From: Micrasema longulum
Lineage: Eukaryota > Arthropoda > Insecta > Trichoptera > Brachycentridae
Reading direction: 5' to 3'
Length of the DNA stretch: 64,000 nucleotides
Assembly (NCBI GenBank): GCA_022494885.1
Contig: JAGVSM010004207.1
Location: 124,001 to 188,000, forward strand
In this document: positions 11,824-23,282 of the stretch, piece by piece
Numbering within the stretch: position 1 is the first letter of the stretch
Layout of the letters: each line of letters starts with the position of its first letter
Translations under genes and position numbers: made by a program
Notes under the pieces: model-generated
Databases searched by the model: none
What the model was told of the DNA's origin: nothing
The model's input: only the letters and a program-made list of their open reading frames with translations

Positions 11824-11912
11824 CTGTCGGCACGGGACACCCCAGTGAGGAACATTATTCTGTATAAAAAATAGAATACAAACAATGTAAAAGTATAAAT
11901 AAATAAATATTG
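11824..11912 (+). mobile_element. LINE 3' tail with TAAATAAATA end
   Basis: GTCGGCACGGGACACCCCAG then TGAGGAACATTATTCTGTAT and a TATAAATAAATAAAT end. The block GGCACGxGxxACCCCAGTxAGG recurs at 63.20-63.30 kb, where it follows a LINE coding remnant, which identifies this as a tail of the same family. Confidence 0.7.
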
Positions 11913-12489
11913 TACAATATGTTTTTAAAATCCATTAAATGAATATGAAATATTTCCGATAACATGTAGATGTGTGTTATGTCAAAGGCAAATAATAATT
12001 ATCAATGTTGCAGGGTCACAGTAAAACATTTTCTTTTATTTTTTTCATAATATAGGTTTACGTGTGGCCGGAGAGCCATAGATAAATACGGATTTGTTAG
12101 TGTTACCACTTTCTCATTCCTCTTTGTAATTAAATTGTCGGAGGGTTTTCAAGGATAGCAATTTGACAAAGCAATCGAGATGCCCAATCGACTATTGTCG
12201 AGTGGGTGACAAAATGTCACATCTTTCCAGCATAAGGCTCCAGTGGGTCGAGGTTTGATTTTTACTCTGCTTTAATTTAATTCGTATAATCTTAAGTCAT
12301 TTTCTATTACTCGAAGTAAGCATTGAATAGCTATTCAGAAAACTTACTAAGTTATTTATTTAAGACAAAAACAACAAATAATATGACAAACAAACACAAA
12401 ACAGTTAGGTATCAAATATTTAATATTTTTTCATTAGTAATGAAAATACGAGTAGCATCTAGAATTATTATTTTGATCTTCTTCTTTTT

Positions 12490-12830
12490 CCACGTCTGCT
12501 CCTAAGTGGATCATGTGTACATCACCAGACGCCACCTCCGGGAGACCTCATCGCTAGCCAGAACTCTCGCCTCGTCCCACTTAAATCCCGTGACACTTAG
12601 TTTCGCCGAATAAAGCCGAAAAACCGTCATCGACGTCGTTCCAGAACGACGGAAACCCGCAGGTTTGAAGAAGAGACAGCATGGTTACGGCTCTGCTGAA
12701 GCATCCGCAGCATGAGTCCAAAAAGTCCACAGCCGCATCCTCGAAACGCTCGCAATAGGAAACTGCTGCGTCCGTTCTCGGACTTTGTTCAATGTTGATT
12801 TGTTTCCATGAAATCAACAACATTTACTGA
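12490..12830 (-). pseudogene. LINE C-terminal remnant, GC-richer island
   Basis: The island stands out by base composition. Its minus-strand end reads KWDEARVLASDEVSRRWRLV and then a stop, resembling the EA..LA.DR..WR tail of RTE-like reverse transcriptases. It shares its position and end (stop, then a GAGCxGACxTGG block) with the better preserved copy at 24.44-24.76 kb. The rest of the island (an 80-codon minus-strand frame at 12581-12823) I cannot match to a domain. Confidence 0.45.
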
Positions 12831-13024
12831 ACTAAACAAGGCCATTTGTCTCGTAAATAAATATGTTAAAAAATTATGTGTAGTAATTTTACTTAAATTC
12901 TAGATTCTAGTATTAGCCTAGAAATATTTAGTCATTGGTAATGAATGAAAATTGTTTCTTTATCCTTCTTATCCCCTCTCCCCTCTTCTTAGTATAGTGT
13001 TATTAATTTTTTTATTGGGTAGGG

Positions 13025-13127
13025 GTTTTGGGTAGGTAGGAAGAAGTTGCCTTAAGGCAATATGCCCGCCCTTATATGTATATATATATTGTATATGTAT
13101 ATAAAGTGTCAAATAAATAAATAATTA
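13025..13127 (+). mobile_element. LINE 3' tail, continuous copy
   Basis: GGTAGGAAGAAGTTGCCTTA, AGGCAATATGCCCGCCCTTA, a TATA-rich stretch, then a CAAATAAATAAATAA end. The stem TTGCCTTAAGGCAA is self-complementary. It is the undisturbed version of the tail split at 9.4/10.4 kb; a minus-strand relative is at 30.59 kb. Confidence 0.7.
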
Positions 13128-14284
13128 TTTGATGAAGTTGATTTAAATATTCTTGAATTTCCCACTGTGGGGCTCGAACACGTTGCCTACTTTTAAATGT
13201 GTATTTCATTGCGTAAGTATTTTGTATCTTGAATTGGTTAGATATCATTTTAATTCAATTCGCAGTTAGCGATATTTTTTACAGGTGTTAAAAGATGATA
13301 AGTAGAAAAAAGTGTGAAACATTTCAATCACGACTCACTCCAAACCTAATCGCCTGTTTCTCTTACTTAATATTGAACTAGATTGCACGTAGTTAACAAA
13401 TATTAAAATGATGAACTATCTACTTGTTAACTACTAACTACTCACAGGTCTTTGCTGTTAATACAACTGCTAAGTGAATAGTGGAACACATGTTTAACCC
13501 TTTACTGCCATGTAATTATTTTCAATAGTTTTTTCAGGTCTGTTCAGGCTTTGTTGAAGATATTGTTGAGAAATAATAAGAAGCTGATTTTGGAAGAAAG
13601 CTAGCTGCGAACTTACTTAAGCTCTGAAAAATTCATAGCTGCTCACATGATGAAGAAACACTCCGAGATATTCGTCATTTGTTGATGCATTATCCCTTTT
13701 TCAGCTTAGAGCGAATGCAGCTGGAGGCGCGATGTAAACCTGGGTAATATCGTAACCGTAATAAGTCGCAAGGACTTATCACGTGAAATAATATCATACG
13801 CGGTAAAATTGTAAAGGCAATTATTAAAATAAACAAAAAAAGGGCACAAACGTGGAACGGAAGGTTTGTTGATGTCTGTCAATAGTCCAGCTTCTCCTAA
13901 ATGAGTGTGGTGGCTTCTTCTTCTCTAAGCAAATGCGGAGAAATTCCTTAACAAAGCCACCGCCGACTATCCCGCCAGATCCTCACGCAACAGTTAGAGT
14001 AGTAAAAAGGAACATGTATTTGCAATAAAAATACACTTTGTACATAATAAGCGAGGCAAAAAATAAGAAACAAACAAACCTTTTTAAATGTCATTTTTTT
14101 TATTTCAACATGATTTTGATTTTATTCAGTAAATAAATTTGAAGATTTTTTTTAACCCTAGTAAAAACAGCTTTCGATTTTAATTAGCATGACTATATTA
14201 TTATTTTCTGTTTTTTTTATTTCAAATAATTTTAATTTTTTTCTCATGTGGGTATACTCTTAATTATACAACTTCAAATGACTG
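13128..14284. other. No recognisable feature
   Basis: Mixed AT-rich DNA with slightly GC-richer patches at 13.69-13.80 and 13.86-14.00 kb. A small hairpin ATAAGTC-GCAAG-GACTTAT is at about 13.76 kb. No coding motif seen. Confidence 0.5.
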
Positions 14285-14345
14285 AATACATATAACAGTG
14301 TAAGTCACTCTCCAAGCAAAAGAGCTGGTCTCTTTTTTGGAAAGT
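14285..14345 (+). repeat. Short dispersed repeat, inverted copy at 32.15 kb
   Basis: AACAGTGTAAGTCACTCTCC, then AAGCAAAAGAG and GGTCTCTTTTTTGGA. The reverse complement of a close relative is at 32150-32215. Both ends contain AGTC/ACTC-like inverted words. Type unknown. Confidence 0.55.
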
Positions 14346-14474
14346 AACAGCAATAACATTACATTAAGGAAGAATTAAATTAGGAAAGTAGATTGTGCAT
14401 AAAAAAAACACGTACCAATTATGTAATTATATAATAAGTCAATTTAAAGAAAAAGATTAAATGAAAAAAGTTCT

Positions 14475-14515
14475 TTGCAAGCATTTGGACATACTCGAAA
14501 CATTATTGAGTTCTC
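14475..14515 (-). mobile_element. Foldback MITE terminal fragment
   Basis: GCAAGCATTTGGACATACTC followed by GAAACATTATTGA is the outer end of the foldback MITE family (consensus GCAAGCATTTGGACATACTC then AAACATTGTT). Confidence 0.7.
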
Positions 14516-14659
14516 AGTACATTTATTTTTATCCACGAATTCACACTTTTTGTAAAGAAAAACATTAAAATTATAAATATTATATTTATAATCTATACGA
14601 ATCATGGAGCTGAACTCTTTAGGGGTTGATTTTTAAACTTCTTCAATCACTTTTTTTCC

Positions 14660-15085
14660 CCTTTATTTGGTTATATTTTTTTTCTTAATACGAATCGCTT
14701 TTTTAATTTCTAAGATTTCTTAGTTGTCTAATTTTAATATATTATTTTCATCATGAAGTACTTTTAATCCAGTGTCTTTATTGAAGTTACGATTATTTTC
14801 CAACGGATGATTCTAAATTCGCAAATTCAGAAAAACTTTTATTATTTAAGCATCTTAAGTATTTTTTTGTAATATATATTAAAGTTCCTTTTACTTTTTC
14901 CAATGTAGATTGGATCGCAATCATTACAATTTAATTGGTATATTCCAGATTTATTATATTTATGGATTTTGCCTTTGTGATTTTTTAACAATGTTTCTTT
15001 ATTATTAGTTGTGTAGAAAGCAGGTTTAATGTTTAGTGGTAGGGAATAAGATAATTGTTTTGAAAAAAATTCATTAAAAAAATTA
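14660..15085 (-). pseudogene. Penelope-like GIY-YIG endonuclease remnant
   Basis: The minus strand encodes GIYQLNCNDCDPIYIG, the two halves of a GIY-YIG nuclease core (GIY at 14938-14946, YIG at 14899-14907), followed by GKSKRNF. Further along (14.69-14.83 kb) come RNFNKDTGLKVLHD and then KLDN and EILEIKK, the C-terminal part found also at 26.89-27.09 kb. This domain order is that of Penelope-like retroelements, where the nuclease follows the reverse transcriptase. Stops and frame breaks show it is dead, and no reverse transcriptase part is left. The plus-oriented Penelope 3' end begins immediately at 15086, giving an inverted arrangement. Confidence 0.8.
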
Positions 15086-15266
15086 CAATATTTCTTTTAG
15101 TCCTCTCCTGTCTAGCTTCGAAAATATTGATATCAAATTACCACCCATGTAAGAAAAAAGACTTGATTTATTGGGTCCACGTGTAGTATTTAGTAAACAA
15201 AAAAAAAAATAGGAATTTATTCATTAGTTACGTAAACCTTGATGAAGAAGCTTGTTTGCTTTGAAA
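15086..15266 (+). mobile_element. Penelope-like 3' end with hammerhead-like hairpin
   Basis: From CAATATTTCTTTTAGTC to TTGATGAAGAAGCTTG it matches 27027-27215 almost block for block, including TTATTGGGTCCACGTGTAGT. The hairpin TTGATGA, A, GAAGC, loop, GCTTT, GAAA is a hammerhead-like core with the first C changed to T. It breaks off at a LINE insertion near 15267. Confidence 0.7.
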
Positions 15267-15270
15267 GGTA

Positions 15271-15567
15271 ATGCCACTTCATGACATAACCAATACTATT
15301 TTAAATATCATCAACTTTTCTGCTCACTCAAATTTAAAACACACATTTGGTCATAATATTCATAATTACAATACGCCTTATTCAAGGAATCTTCATGTGT
15401 CTAAGTTTCGCTCAACAAAGTTTGGCAGTAGGTCCTTGGAAAATATTAGCCATTCCGAATATAATAAACTGCTTGATGAGCTAAGACACGAAAAACTTAA
15501 TAAAAAATCCAGAAGTGTCGCAATTAAAAAGTATTTCTTAAATCTTTTTTATATTGATAATTATTAA
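15271..15567 (+). pseudogene. LINE reverse transcriptase, extreme C-terminus
   Basis: A 98-codon frame ending at TAA resembles the C-terminal end of Jockey/CR1-like ORF2 proteins: HNYNTPYSRNLHVSKFRSTK, then FGSRSLENIS and later KKSRSVAIKKYFLNLF, versus the family pattern HNYNTRxxxxLxVxxxRTxxGxxS with a terminal Lys/Phe/Leu helix. The 5' part is missing; the frame starts right where the Penelope 3' end stops, so a truncated LINE inserted there. The 3' untranslated tail probably runs to about 15850. Confidence 0.65.
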
Positions 15568-15850
15568 TGTAGTTTATATAAGATGGTGTTTTATGTCTCT
15601 TATACAATAATGTTTTCTTTTTATTTCGGATGTATTAATTTGTATGATATTATCTACTGTCAATATAATTAATAAAAATGTACATATGAAACAGTGAATA
15701 TTATAAATTAGGATATTAAGTGTATAATTGTGATAAATAATGTTAGAATAAGTATAGATGTAAATTTGGTGTTGTAAATATATATTAGACTATGTTAATC
15801 ATAGAACAATTATATTGAACGGGTTAAGTTTAAGTAATAACTAATTATCT

Positions 15851-17160
15851 ACTGTTTCACATTAGTCGATTCCATTAATAATTGCAAAACAATTTTGTTA
15901 TATTGTTGATTGAGTGGAAGTCCGATCCGCGATTGATCCACTCTAGATCTCTAGAACGCATTCCTCCATTCCTCGGCCGACCTCCGACATACAAACTGAT
16001 AATGATAAACACTTGCACTACATTTTGACAGCTGCTGTTTATATCTGTATTATATATTGAAGGTTGCAAACAACACGAATCGGCAATAGTAGAAAATATA
16101 AAGCGGATCTCTTTGAATGTAGATCATTTTAACTTAATAAAAATCTATATGTTACGTAAAACAATAATCTGCATAAAAAAAATTGAGTAAAAATTCATGC
16201 TTAAATATAGGCAGACTTGTAAATTTTAGATTATAATATAATTTGTAAAATGATCGTTTAAACAAACTAAAGTTCTTAAGCCTAACGAATTACCGTTTCA
16301 TGGTTTATGATGTAATTAAATATATAATTTGCTGAAAGCAGGTCCGCAATTTTTAAAAAATGAGATATTTATGTAAAAAAACTGTAATAATCACCTTATC
16401 AAAACAGTATTGATCACAAAAATGTCAGTTCTCAATTTGCAGAAAACACCCACAGCACTAGAAAAATCTTACGGTATCGATGCTGATACCTCCAGAAATC
16501 TAATTCTCTTAAAAAAATCAAAGTGGATGAATATATAAGTATTTTAATTTCATAAATGTATTTATTCAAAAATAGCTCTAATATAAAAATATGTTTTAAT
16601 ACAGAATGCTCATACATCCAAAGTTTGAATGAGGAATCATTCAATATAAAATCTGGCTGTTTTCTGCAAAATGCATATTTCAGGTTGAGTAGTAAAACAA
16701 ACTTTAAAAATCTCCGAAATTCCTTTAACACATAATTAAACTACTTTTGAAGTTGTCATAACAAAGGAATTGAGTGATTCTTTACAATTAAGTACCCTAA
16801 TATAAATTAAAAATAATATGTTTAATACATAATGACACAACTAATGTTTGCATTATTCATCATTTCTCTAAGTAAAAAACATTCCAACTGTTGTACGGAT
16901 TTGATTATTGTCTCTTTTCACAAAAGTGCTATTATCTCAGTTTCATTTTTCTATGTCTGGTAGCTTTCTGCATAAGATCGTTGAAATGAACATGTTTAGA
17001 TCTGGGCCCGATTACAATGGGAAGTTAACAGAGTTATCTTCAATTGTATATAATGTTAAATGTGTATTTTTACATGTTTTCTTACAAGTTACCGACGAAG
17101 ATACTTTAAATTTGTATACATATTTTCGTCTAGGAAGTCCGATTTTGTTTCATAGATAAT
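15851..17160. other. No recognisable feature
   Basis: AT-rich with a slightly GC-richer patch at 15.92-16.00 kb. Open frames at 16432-16731 (minus) and 16908-17159 (plus) show no recognisable motif and are probably chance. Confidence 0.5.
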
Positions 17161-17248
17161 AAACAAATTAATCAGTGAAACTTAAAGCAGGGATTTTTTA
17201 AATATTTTTTAGACCCCCCTGCTCTAAGTTTCACTGATTAATTTGTTT
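17161..17248. repeat. Near-perfect 32-bp inverted repeat (hairpin)
   Basis: Arms 17161-17192 (begins AAACAAATTAATCAGTGAAA) and 17217-17248 pair with a single mismatch around a 24-nt loop. Such short palindromes are typical of MITE remnants; a small-RNA hairpin is the alternative. No second copy was noticed in the window. Confidence 0.8.
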
Positions 17249-17289
17249 AAATTCTATGACATTGTGAACAATATTCTGTGTTTACCATA

Positions 17290-17400
17290 TTCGTTTTATA
17301 TCACCCGTCGATGGGAGGAGTGCTCTCCCGAAACTATAGTAGTGTTCTTGTAAAAAAAATAATAAAAATTGTGTAACACTGCTAACAAAGTTTTATTTTC
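17290..17400 (+). mobile_element. Penelope-like terminal region, third hairpin type
   Basis: CCCGTCGATGGGAGGAGTGC then TCTCCCGAAACTATAG: stem GGGAG/CTCCC followed directly by GAAAC, then a GTTTTATTTTCATAAAA block as in other termini here. The 5' core word is weak (CGTCGA). Confidence 0.45.
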
Positions 17401-18016
17401 ATAAAATTTATAATAAAGTGTTACGAAGTGAATGCCAATTCAATTAACAATATTACAAGTTATTAGATTTAGAAGCAATATGTTTTCTAATTATTATTTT
17501 TTTTCGTATTTTCCATCCTTCATCTGATTAAATTCTTTCAGTAGCTTTGTTTGTCTGCTCCTTATTTTTGAAGTTCACGCAAGGGTTTTTGTACACCATT
17601 ATTGGTTATTTTAATTAAATATATACATATATATGTTTCTAAATATTTTTTATTAGACATGATTTTGCATAATTTAATTTAGTACGTTCTATTATTTGGC
17701 ATATGATTTATTGCTCCTATTTCTTATATTTCTTACTATAGTATTGAGTGAGTTTCTAGAAAACATATCTCAATTATCATTTAAATTATGTTTTTATATA
17801 TATATTCTTTTTCTGTTGATTTCAATGATACTCTTATTTTGTTTTTTTTTAAACTACTATATTTTAATATTATTTTGTTGATTTTAATGATACCATTATT
17901 TTGTATATTTGATGATGTGTGATTCTTAATTTGTATAATTTTTTTTAAAATTATTTTTGATTATCTTTTTTGCATTGTATTCTTTGGAATTTTATTATGT
18001 ATCACATTTACCTTTT

Positions 18017-18183
18017 TTTCTAGATTGTTATTCTATGTCATTATAATTTGATCTAATTAATTTTACTAAGTATTTTTATTGTTATTTATTGTGGCTTGAC
18101 ACGGGCATAGCCTAAAAAGCATAAATAAGTTCATTAATATTGAAACTAGTGTAATTTTGAATGAATATATAAATAAATAAAAT
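18017..18183 (+). mobile_element. LINE 3' tail, inverted partner at 20.1 kb
   Basis: TGGCTTGACACGGGCATAGC, CTAAAAAGCATAAATAAGTT and AAACTAGTGTAATTTT lead into a TAAATAAATAAAATAAA end. The same 175 bp is found reversed at 20105-20290. The GGCTTGACAC/GxxTAGCC part can form a small hairpin, like other LINE 3' ends. No coding part is attached. Confidence 0.7.
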
Positions 18184-18454
18184 AAATGATATTGTCAATT
18201 ACTTTCGTCACAAAACGAAATTCTCTATCATTTACTTCGCATCTAGGTTTTTCATTATTCTAATTTTCTTTTTGATGATCCATGCTTATTTTTTCTTTGG
18301 TGTAATTTTGTTTTTGACACCAATCTTCGAAGAAATCAAATAAAAAATTAAGGTCCTGATTTGGAGAATGACACACCGCTGCATATAATGTTCCTGTTAT
18401 AAATGTATTCCTTGTATATTGAAATTTTCTACTGACATTTCTTGGTGGAACTGC

Positions 18455-18785
18455 ATTTTAATTATAATAATTAAAATACTTTATAGTTCTATTCCACTTT
18501 TATTTGTATATTTTTTTTGTAGTTTTTTTTACCAGTGACCGGGTTTTGTCGTGACCGACATCGTAAGACTGGTGGGAGACTAAACAAATTTCTATATTAT
18601 ATACTAATGCAAGCAGGGGTTGTAAAATCATGAGTTTATGTAATTATGGAAATAAAAGAATTTAAATTAAAATCATTTAAGTATAAGGTAATATAATTAT
18701 ATTCTTTAATTACATAATTATATTCTTATTTTAAATAAAAGTGGAATAAAATTATAAAGTATTTTTATTATTAAAATGTACTCTT
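18455..18785 (-). mobile_element. Inverted pair of Penelope-like ends
   Basis: AAAATACTTTATAGTTCTAT then TCCACTTTTATTT (18.47-18.51 kb) recurs as its reverse complement at 18.73-18.78 kb. Between them, on the minus strand, is ACGATGTCGGTCACGACA followed by AAACCCGGTCACTGG, a stem (TGTCG/CGACA) followed by AAACC-GGTCACTGG as at 8.83 kb. Inverted flanking copies around such hairpins are typical of Penelope-like insertions. Confidence 0.5.
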
Positions 18786-18957
18786 AGCCTGTATAACGAG
18801 CATCGTGAGTTTTGTTTCTTGCGGAACCTCATTTTAAATTATCTTAAATAAATTTTACTTTTTACTACGATAATTACGCCTTCTGTATGCCGAATTAACA
18901 AATCACACCTGAGAGTCGTGTATTTTGAAAACATTACTTCATTATTTGTTATTTCTT

Positions 18958-19092
18958 TAGTTGCATATGACCTTTAATTGGCTGATTTAAGTGGCCACTT
19001 TGTAAAATTCACCATTCTGCCTATGTGTAAGTATCTAAATATCCCTAACTCCGTCATTTGTTGACTTTTAAAAGTAAAAGAGCCAAAGTCAA
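18958..19092 (+). mobile_element. Foldback MITE fragment
   Basis: ATTGGCTGATTTAAGTGGCC, CACCATTCTGCCTATGT and a decayed CATTTGTTGACTTTTAAAAG then TAAAAGAGCC are internal blocks of the foldback MITE family. Both ends are missing. Confidence 0.75.
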
Positions 19093-19932
19093 ATATTTTC
19101 CAAAGCATAACAGATAAAAAAACACTAAAAACAAAAAAAACAAATTATTCCTTTGTACACACAGAATAAAAAATATGTTTCATGTCCACGGGAATTAATC
19201 CAGGTCTAAAAGGGATCAATTAGTTTTTTGGTTCTCCTAGAAATTCTGCGTTTTTTAGTTATGACTGTACCTACACGGTTTTAGAAATTTTACTTATTTA
19301 TAATTGGAAGAAACTTTAATTAACTCTCCTGTAAAATTTACTTTATGCACATCCTTTTTATTATCAATATGTATTTTCAGTTTAGTAAAAATCGAAGAGT
19401 ATGTTAAAAGGTTGTCCGGGTTGTTTAAAACATCCGGGACTGAACCAGTCTCGGAGAATATGACATGGCCAAACTGCGGAGACAATACCAGTTTGGAAAA
19501 ATGGTTTTGCATACTCAACATAAGTGACTTTAAATATTATAAATGTAAACACCCACGCGTGCCGCTGTCATAAAAGTATTAACTGGATTCATAACTTAAC
19601 GTAAGGTATGGCATAAAAATGGCCGCCTCGGGGTGTGACATGTAGTCCGTTTCGGCTACCATGCTTAAGACCCCTTATTTCCCAAAACGGTCGACAAATG
19701 TTTTACAGTGAAAATTACAATGTCCGTTTTTCGACATTTTTCGTAAATGAGAAAAAAAACATACTTTCAGCAAAAAATTTAAATGCTGGGACTGGGTTTA
19801 AAGTGTTTTACCCTTATCATGGCAACCAATGAAATGATTGTACATTTTTATTTTAATCTCCCCTTTTCTGATCAATTAAGATTGCAGCGCATGCCAAAAG
19901 AGGTTTTTTTATTTCTTATTATAGGATTTAGT

Positions 19933-20100
19933 CAGCCTCGTGGTGTAATAGTCAGCGCGTTTGCCTACCGTGCAAGAGGTCTCGGGTTGGATTTCCGACT
20001 ATTGATAGTAAATATTTATTTGAAATGGTGTTTTCATACAAGTAATATTATAGTCCCTGAAACTGTACGACTAATCATCTTATCTTCACGAATAAAAAAA
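19933..20100 (+). mobile_element. SINE family A, 3'-truncated
   Basis: GCCTCGTGGTGTAATAGTCA, GCGCGTTTGCCTACCGTGCA, then GTCTCGGGTTGGATTTCCG match the tRNA-like head of the 44.98-kb copy. The body ends near 20095, where a minus-strand LINE tail starts. Confidence 0.8.
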
Positions 20101-20104
20101 TATC

Positions 20105-20290
20105 AAGATTAATTTATTTATTAAAAATTACACTAGTTTAAATATTAATGAACTTATTAAGGCTTTTTAGGCTATACCCGTGTCAAGCCATAATAATTAA
20201 TAATAAAAATACATAGTAAAATTAATTAGATTAAATTATAATGACATGTAATGCAATAGAATAACAATCTAGAAAAAAAGGTATAAGTAA
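20105..20290 (-). mobile_element. LINE 3' tail, minus strand
   Basis: Reverse complement of the 18.02-18.18 kb tail, including the GGCTTGACAC, CCTAAAAAGC and ACTAGTGTAATTTTT blocks and the TAGATTGTTATTCTAT upstream block. Its A-rich end abuts the broken SINE, suggesting insertion into or next to the SINE. Confidence 0.75.
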
Positions 20291-21790
20291 TAACATACTC
20301 TGAGGTACAATCAGTACTCCTTAATAATTTATTTTCCATACTGTAATTATTAACTATGTGTAATATTGTCTCTTGCACTGCTTACCTTAATATAAAGGAC
20401 TACATTTTATAAATTGCCTCTGTCATTTCAAAACTTTTATTTTTATCTTCTGTTATATTTCTTGTCATGGGTTTAAAAACAAATGTTTTTTTTTGTTATT
20501 TGACACTAAAATTATTGGTTCATTTTGTTCATACACACAAGTTTGCATTATGTTTTAATGATAATATTTTTTATACTATTTAAAGGCATGAGTTGTTGAA
20601 AAAATATTTAAACAATGATAATTATTATCAGAAAATAAATACGTCATTCGTTCAAATAGTGATGTAGGTACTTCAAATACCAGTCTATGTATTATTTATT
20701 ACCAATGTACCATCTTGAATACGATCATTTGAAGTAGTCCATTACTTCAACTTAGTACTTAGTGCCAGCATAACAGATAATACACTCCAAATAATATTAT
20801 GTCTCAATTTGGAAAGTTTTCTCTTGTCATTGTACCTATCCAACGTACCAATCAATTTTAACATAACCTAATAACAAATCAAGAAGGGAATTACCATTAC
20901 CCAAAATAAACACAATAAACAATAATTATTAATTTTTAAACGTTATTAAATACATTGTTTAAAGATTAATTAATGTCAGTATAAATCTTTCTTTCTCTTT
21001 AATGCAATGTTTTCTCTGTTTTAAATGGGTATATATTATTTTATCTTATTCGCTTACTGTAATTTAATAAATTTTCAAAAAAGCATTGTTATATGTTACT
21101 GATCTTTCCGGCTATTAGTCATAGGTATTGTTAATGAATTGTTTTTAATTCTTTGTTCCGTCATTATTAAAATATTATCACCGCACTAACAAGCCACAAA
21201 AAGTGGCTTGGTGATATTTTCGTTTTTAAAAATCGTGTGTTCAATAGTTTATTTTATTTTATTTACGTATTTTTAATGTTGAGACACAGTACTGTGTTCA
21301 TATGATGTATAAAAATTGTTACAAAAAACGTAAACCTATTACGTACACATACAGTACAGATTTCTAATTACGACAATATATAATGAGTTTACAGGTGATT
21401 TAAAAAAAAAATTGTCCTTAAATAGTACAAACAAAATATATGAATTTCTTAATATAAATTTTTATCTAATTATATTATTAAAATATAAACTAATATATTT
21501 ATTTTTATGTTGTTATTACTTCGTGTATTTGGAGTGTAGTATGTAGTGTTTCATGGGAGTAGACTAAGTCTAAATAAAAAAGCCTAATTATTATTAATAT
21601 TATTCGTTTGTAGCGGAGAGCTAGTCGTTGAACAAGTCCAAAACCTCCATCTTATTTAAAAGTACTGATTGCTCTTACTAATGGAGAATTTTAAGCTGCT
21701 GTAGGTAATTACAAATTCGGTCGTCGCCTCTACATATCGAGATAGTATGAAGGTAAATCAGTTTTTTATGTTTAAAAATGTAAATATTTG
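20291..21790. other. No recognisable feature
   Basis: AT-rich DNA. A small hairpin AAGCCACAAAAAGTGGCTT lies near 21190. No coding or terminal-repeat signature. Confidence 0.5.
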
Positions 21791-21794
21791 TATA

Positions 21795-22985
21795 AAAATT
21801 TTAATTATTTTTGTCGGTAACCTATAATTGATCATGTTAAAAAATAAATTTTACAAATATAATATTTTATTTTTCATGCAGGAAAACTCAATTTTATTTT
21901 AAAGATAAAATTAAAGATAAACGTTAGCTTCCCATTGTCAAACGGGCCTAAGCCGCGATTGTAAAGGCTATCTTCATCGGTACATACCGAAACGGTACAC
22001 TTAACTCCTGTACTATCTCTATCTATCTCGGTATGTTCTACCGACTTGTCATCTCGACGTCATATGATCGATTCCAACCAATGATGACGCCGAAAATTTA
22101 GCCTGCGTTCCTTATTCAATTAAAATTAAAAATAGTTCTCATTTATTATTTATTTAAATAGGCTTTGCGACAAAAAATGACCACTTTAAAGCGATTATAA
22201 ACTCCAAATAATCCCAATTCAAGCAAAAATGCTCGCTTTAAGGTAATTTTTAGATGGTTTTTGACGGTATGCTTAACTTTTGTCTGTATTTATCTACCGA
22301 GGTATTACAAAGCCGTCTCTTTTGACAACTCGATACGTACACTCAGAAAGATGGTAAAACAGATAGAAAAAATATGATAACTAATTTTTTTTTATGGTGC
22401 CAATGTTTTTACGGGTAGATGCTCTTATACTTAAATAGTGCAGCATGTAGCAAGTCTAGCCAATGCATCTAGCCGTTCGGATTAAAAACTGACGGATATG
22501 TGAGAATTTAATTCGACTAAAAAATTTAACTTATTTTTCTCTCATATTTAAAATAGGCCTTTAAGATAAAAACTGGCCACCTCAAAACGAATTGAAAATT
22601 GAATAATTATTATAAAACCAAAAACTGCTAGGTGGGGCAAAACTTTTGTCACTTTTAGTGAGTAGATATGTGTATCGTGAAGTGTGTAATCCACCGTGTA
22701 CCGATATTTAAAAAAACCTACATACCTACCTCAAAACTTGAAGGTGGGGGGTCGGTAGCCGGTAGGGTATCTTTGTAATCGCTAGAAAGAATTTATCTTC
22801 AACTATAACGTCATAATAAAGGAGTCACTATAATGCGTAGATATGTGTACCGTGGCGTACGCGTTCCCTTGTTACATATCGATGTACCTACCCAAAACTT
22901 GAAGTTCGGAGGTCGGTAGAGTATCTTCGTAATCGCTCGGGAGAATGTATCTTCAACTATACCCCATTGTAATCGCGGCCCTGGA
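21795..22985. mobile_element. Possible hAT-like non-autonomous element with internal duplication
   Basis: Left end near 21945 reads GGGCCTAAGCCGCGATTGTA, right end near 22980 reads TTGTAATCGCGGCCCTGG, giving an imperfect inverted end CAGGGxCGCGATTxTAA. A related end CAGGGTCGCGATTATAAACG is at 40275. Ends starting CAGGG are typical of hAT elements, but I could not find a clean 8-bp duplication. Inside, a block of about 150 bp is duplicated (22668-22810 and 22840-22970). The left flank 21795-21940 (TCGGTAACCTATAATTGATC to AAGATAAACGTTAGCTTCCC) also has a relative at 40360-40485. No coding frame. Confidence 0.45.
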
Positions 22986-23282
22986 ATTGCATTTAGTGAT
23001 GCTCAATAATGCAGTGTATCGAGAGCGGCAAAGAGGAGTAATTAAATTTATTTCAGACAGCAAATCAGCATAAAACTTTTTATTTTATCCTCTTTAACTA
23101 ATTTTACATATTTTTTCCGTATATTCTGTGTTTATTATTTAGTATGTTAGCATAAATTTCATTTTTATTTATCTGTTTGCGCAGGCAAGGTAAGTTGAAA
23201 TAACTGAAGCTAGAGAATTAATATTGCAAGTTCTTTAAAGATTCAATTTCTATTTGATCTATTAAGTTAAAATAATTAGATA

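Noticed and set aside
16432..17159. Frames of 99 (minus) and 83 (plus) codons
   Set aside because: AT-driven composition and no motif; length alone is not convincing in a 64-kb window.
19294..19573. Overlapping frames on both strands around 19.3-19.57 kb
   Set aside because: Open on both strands with no splice sites or motif; probably chance or an unrecognised repeat.
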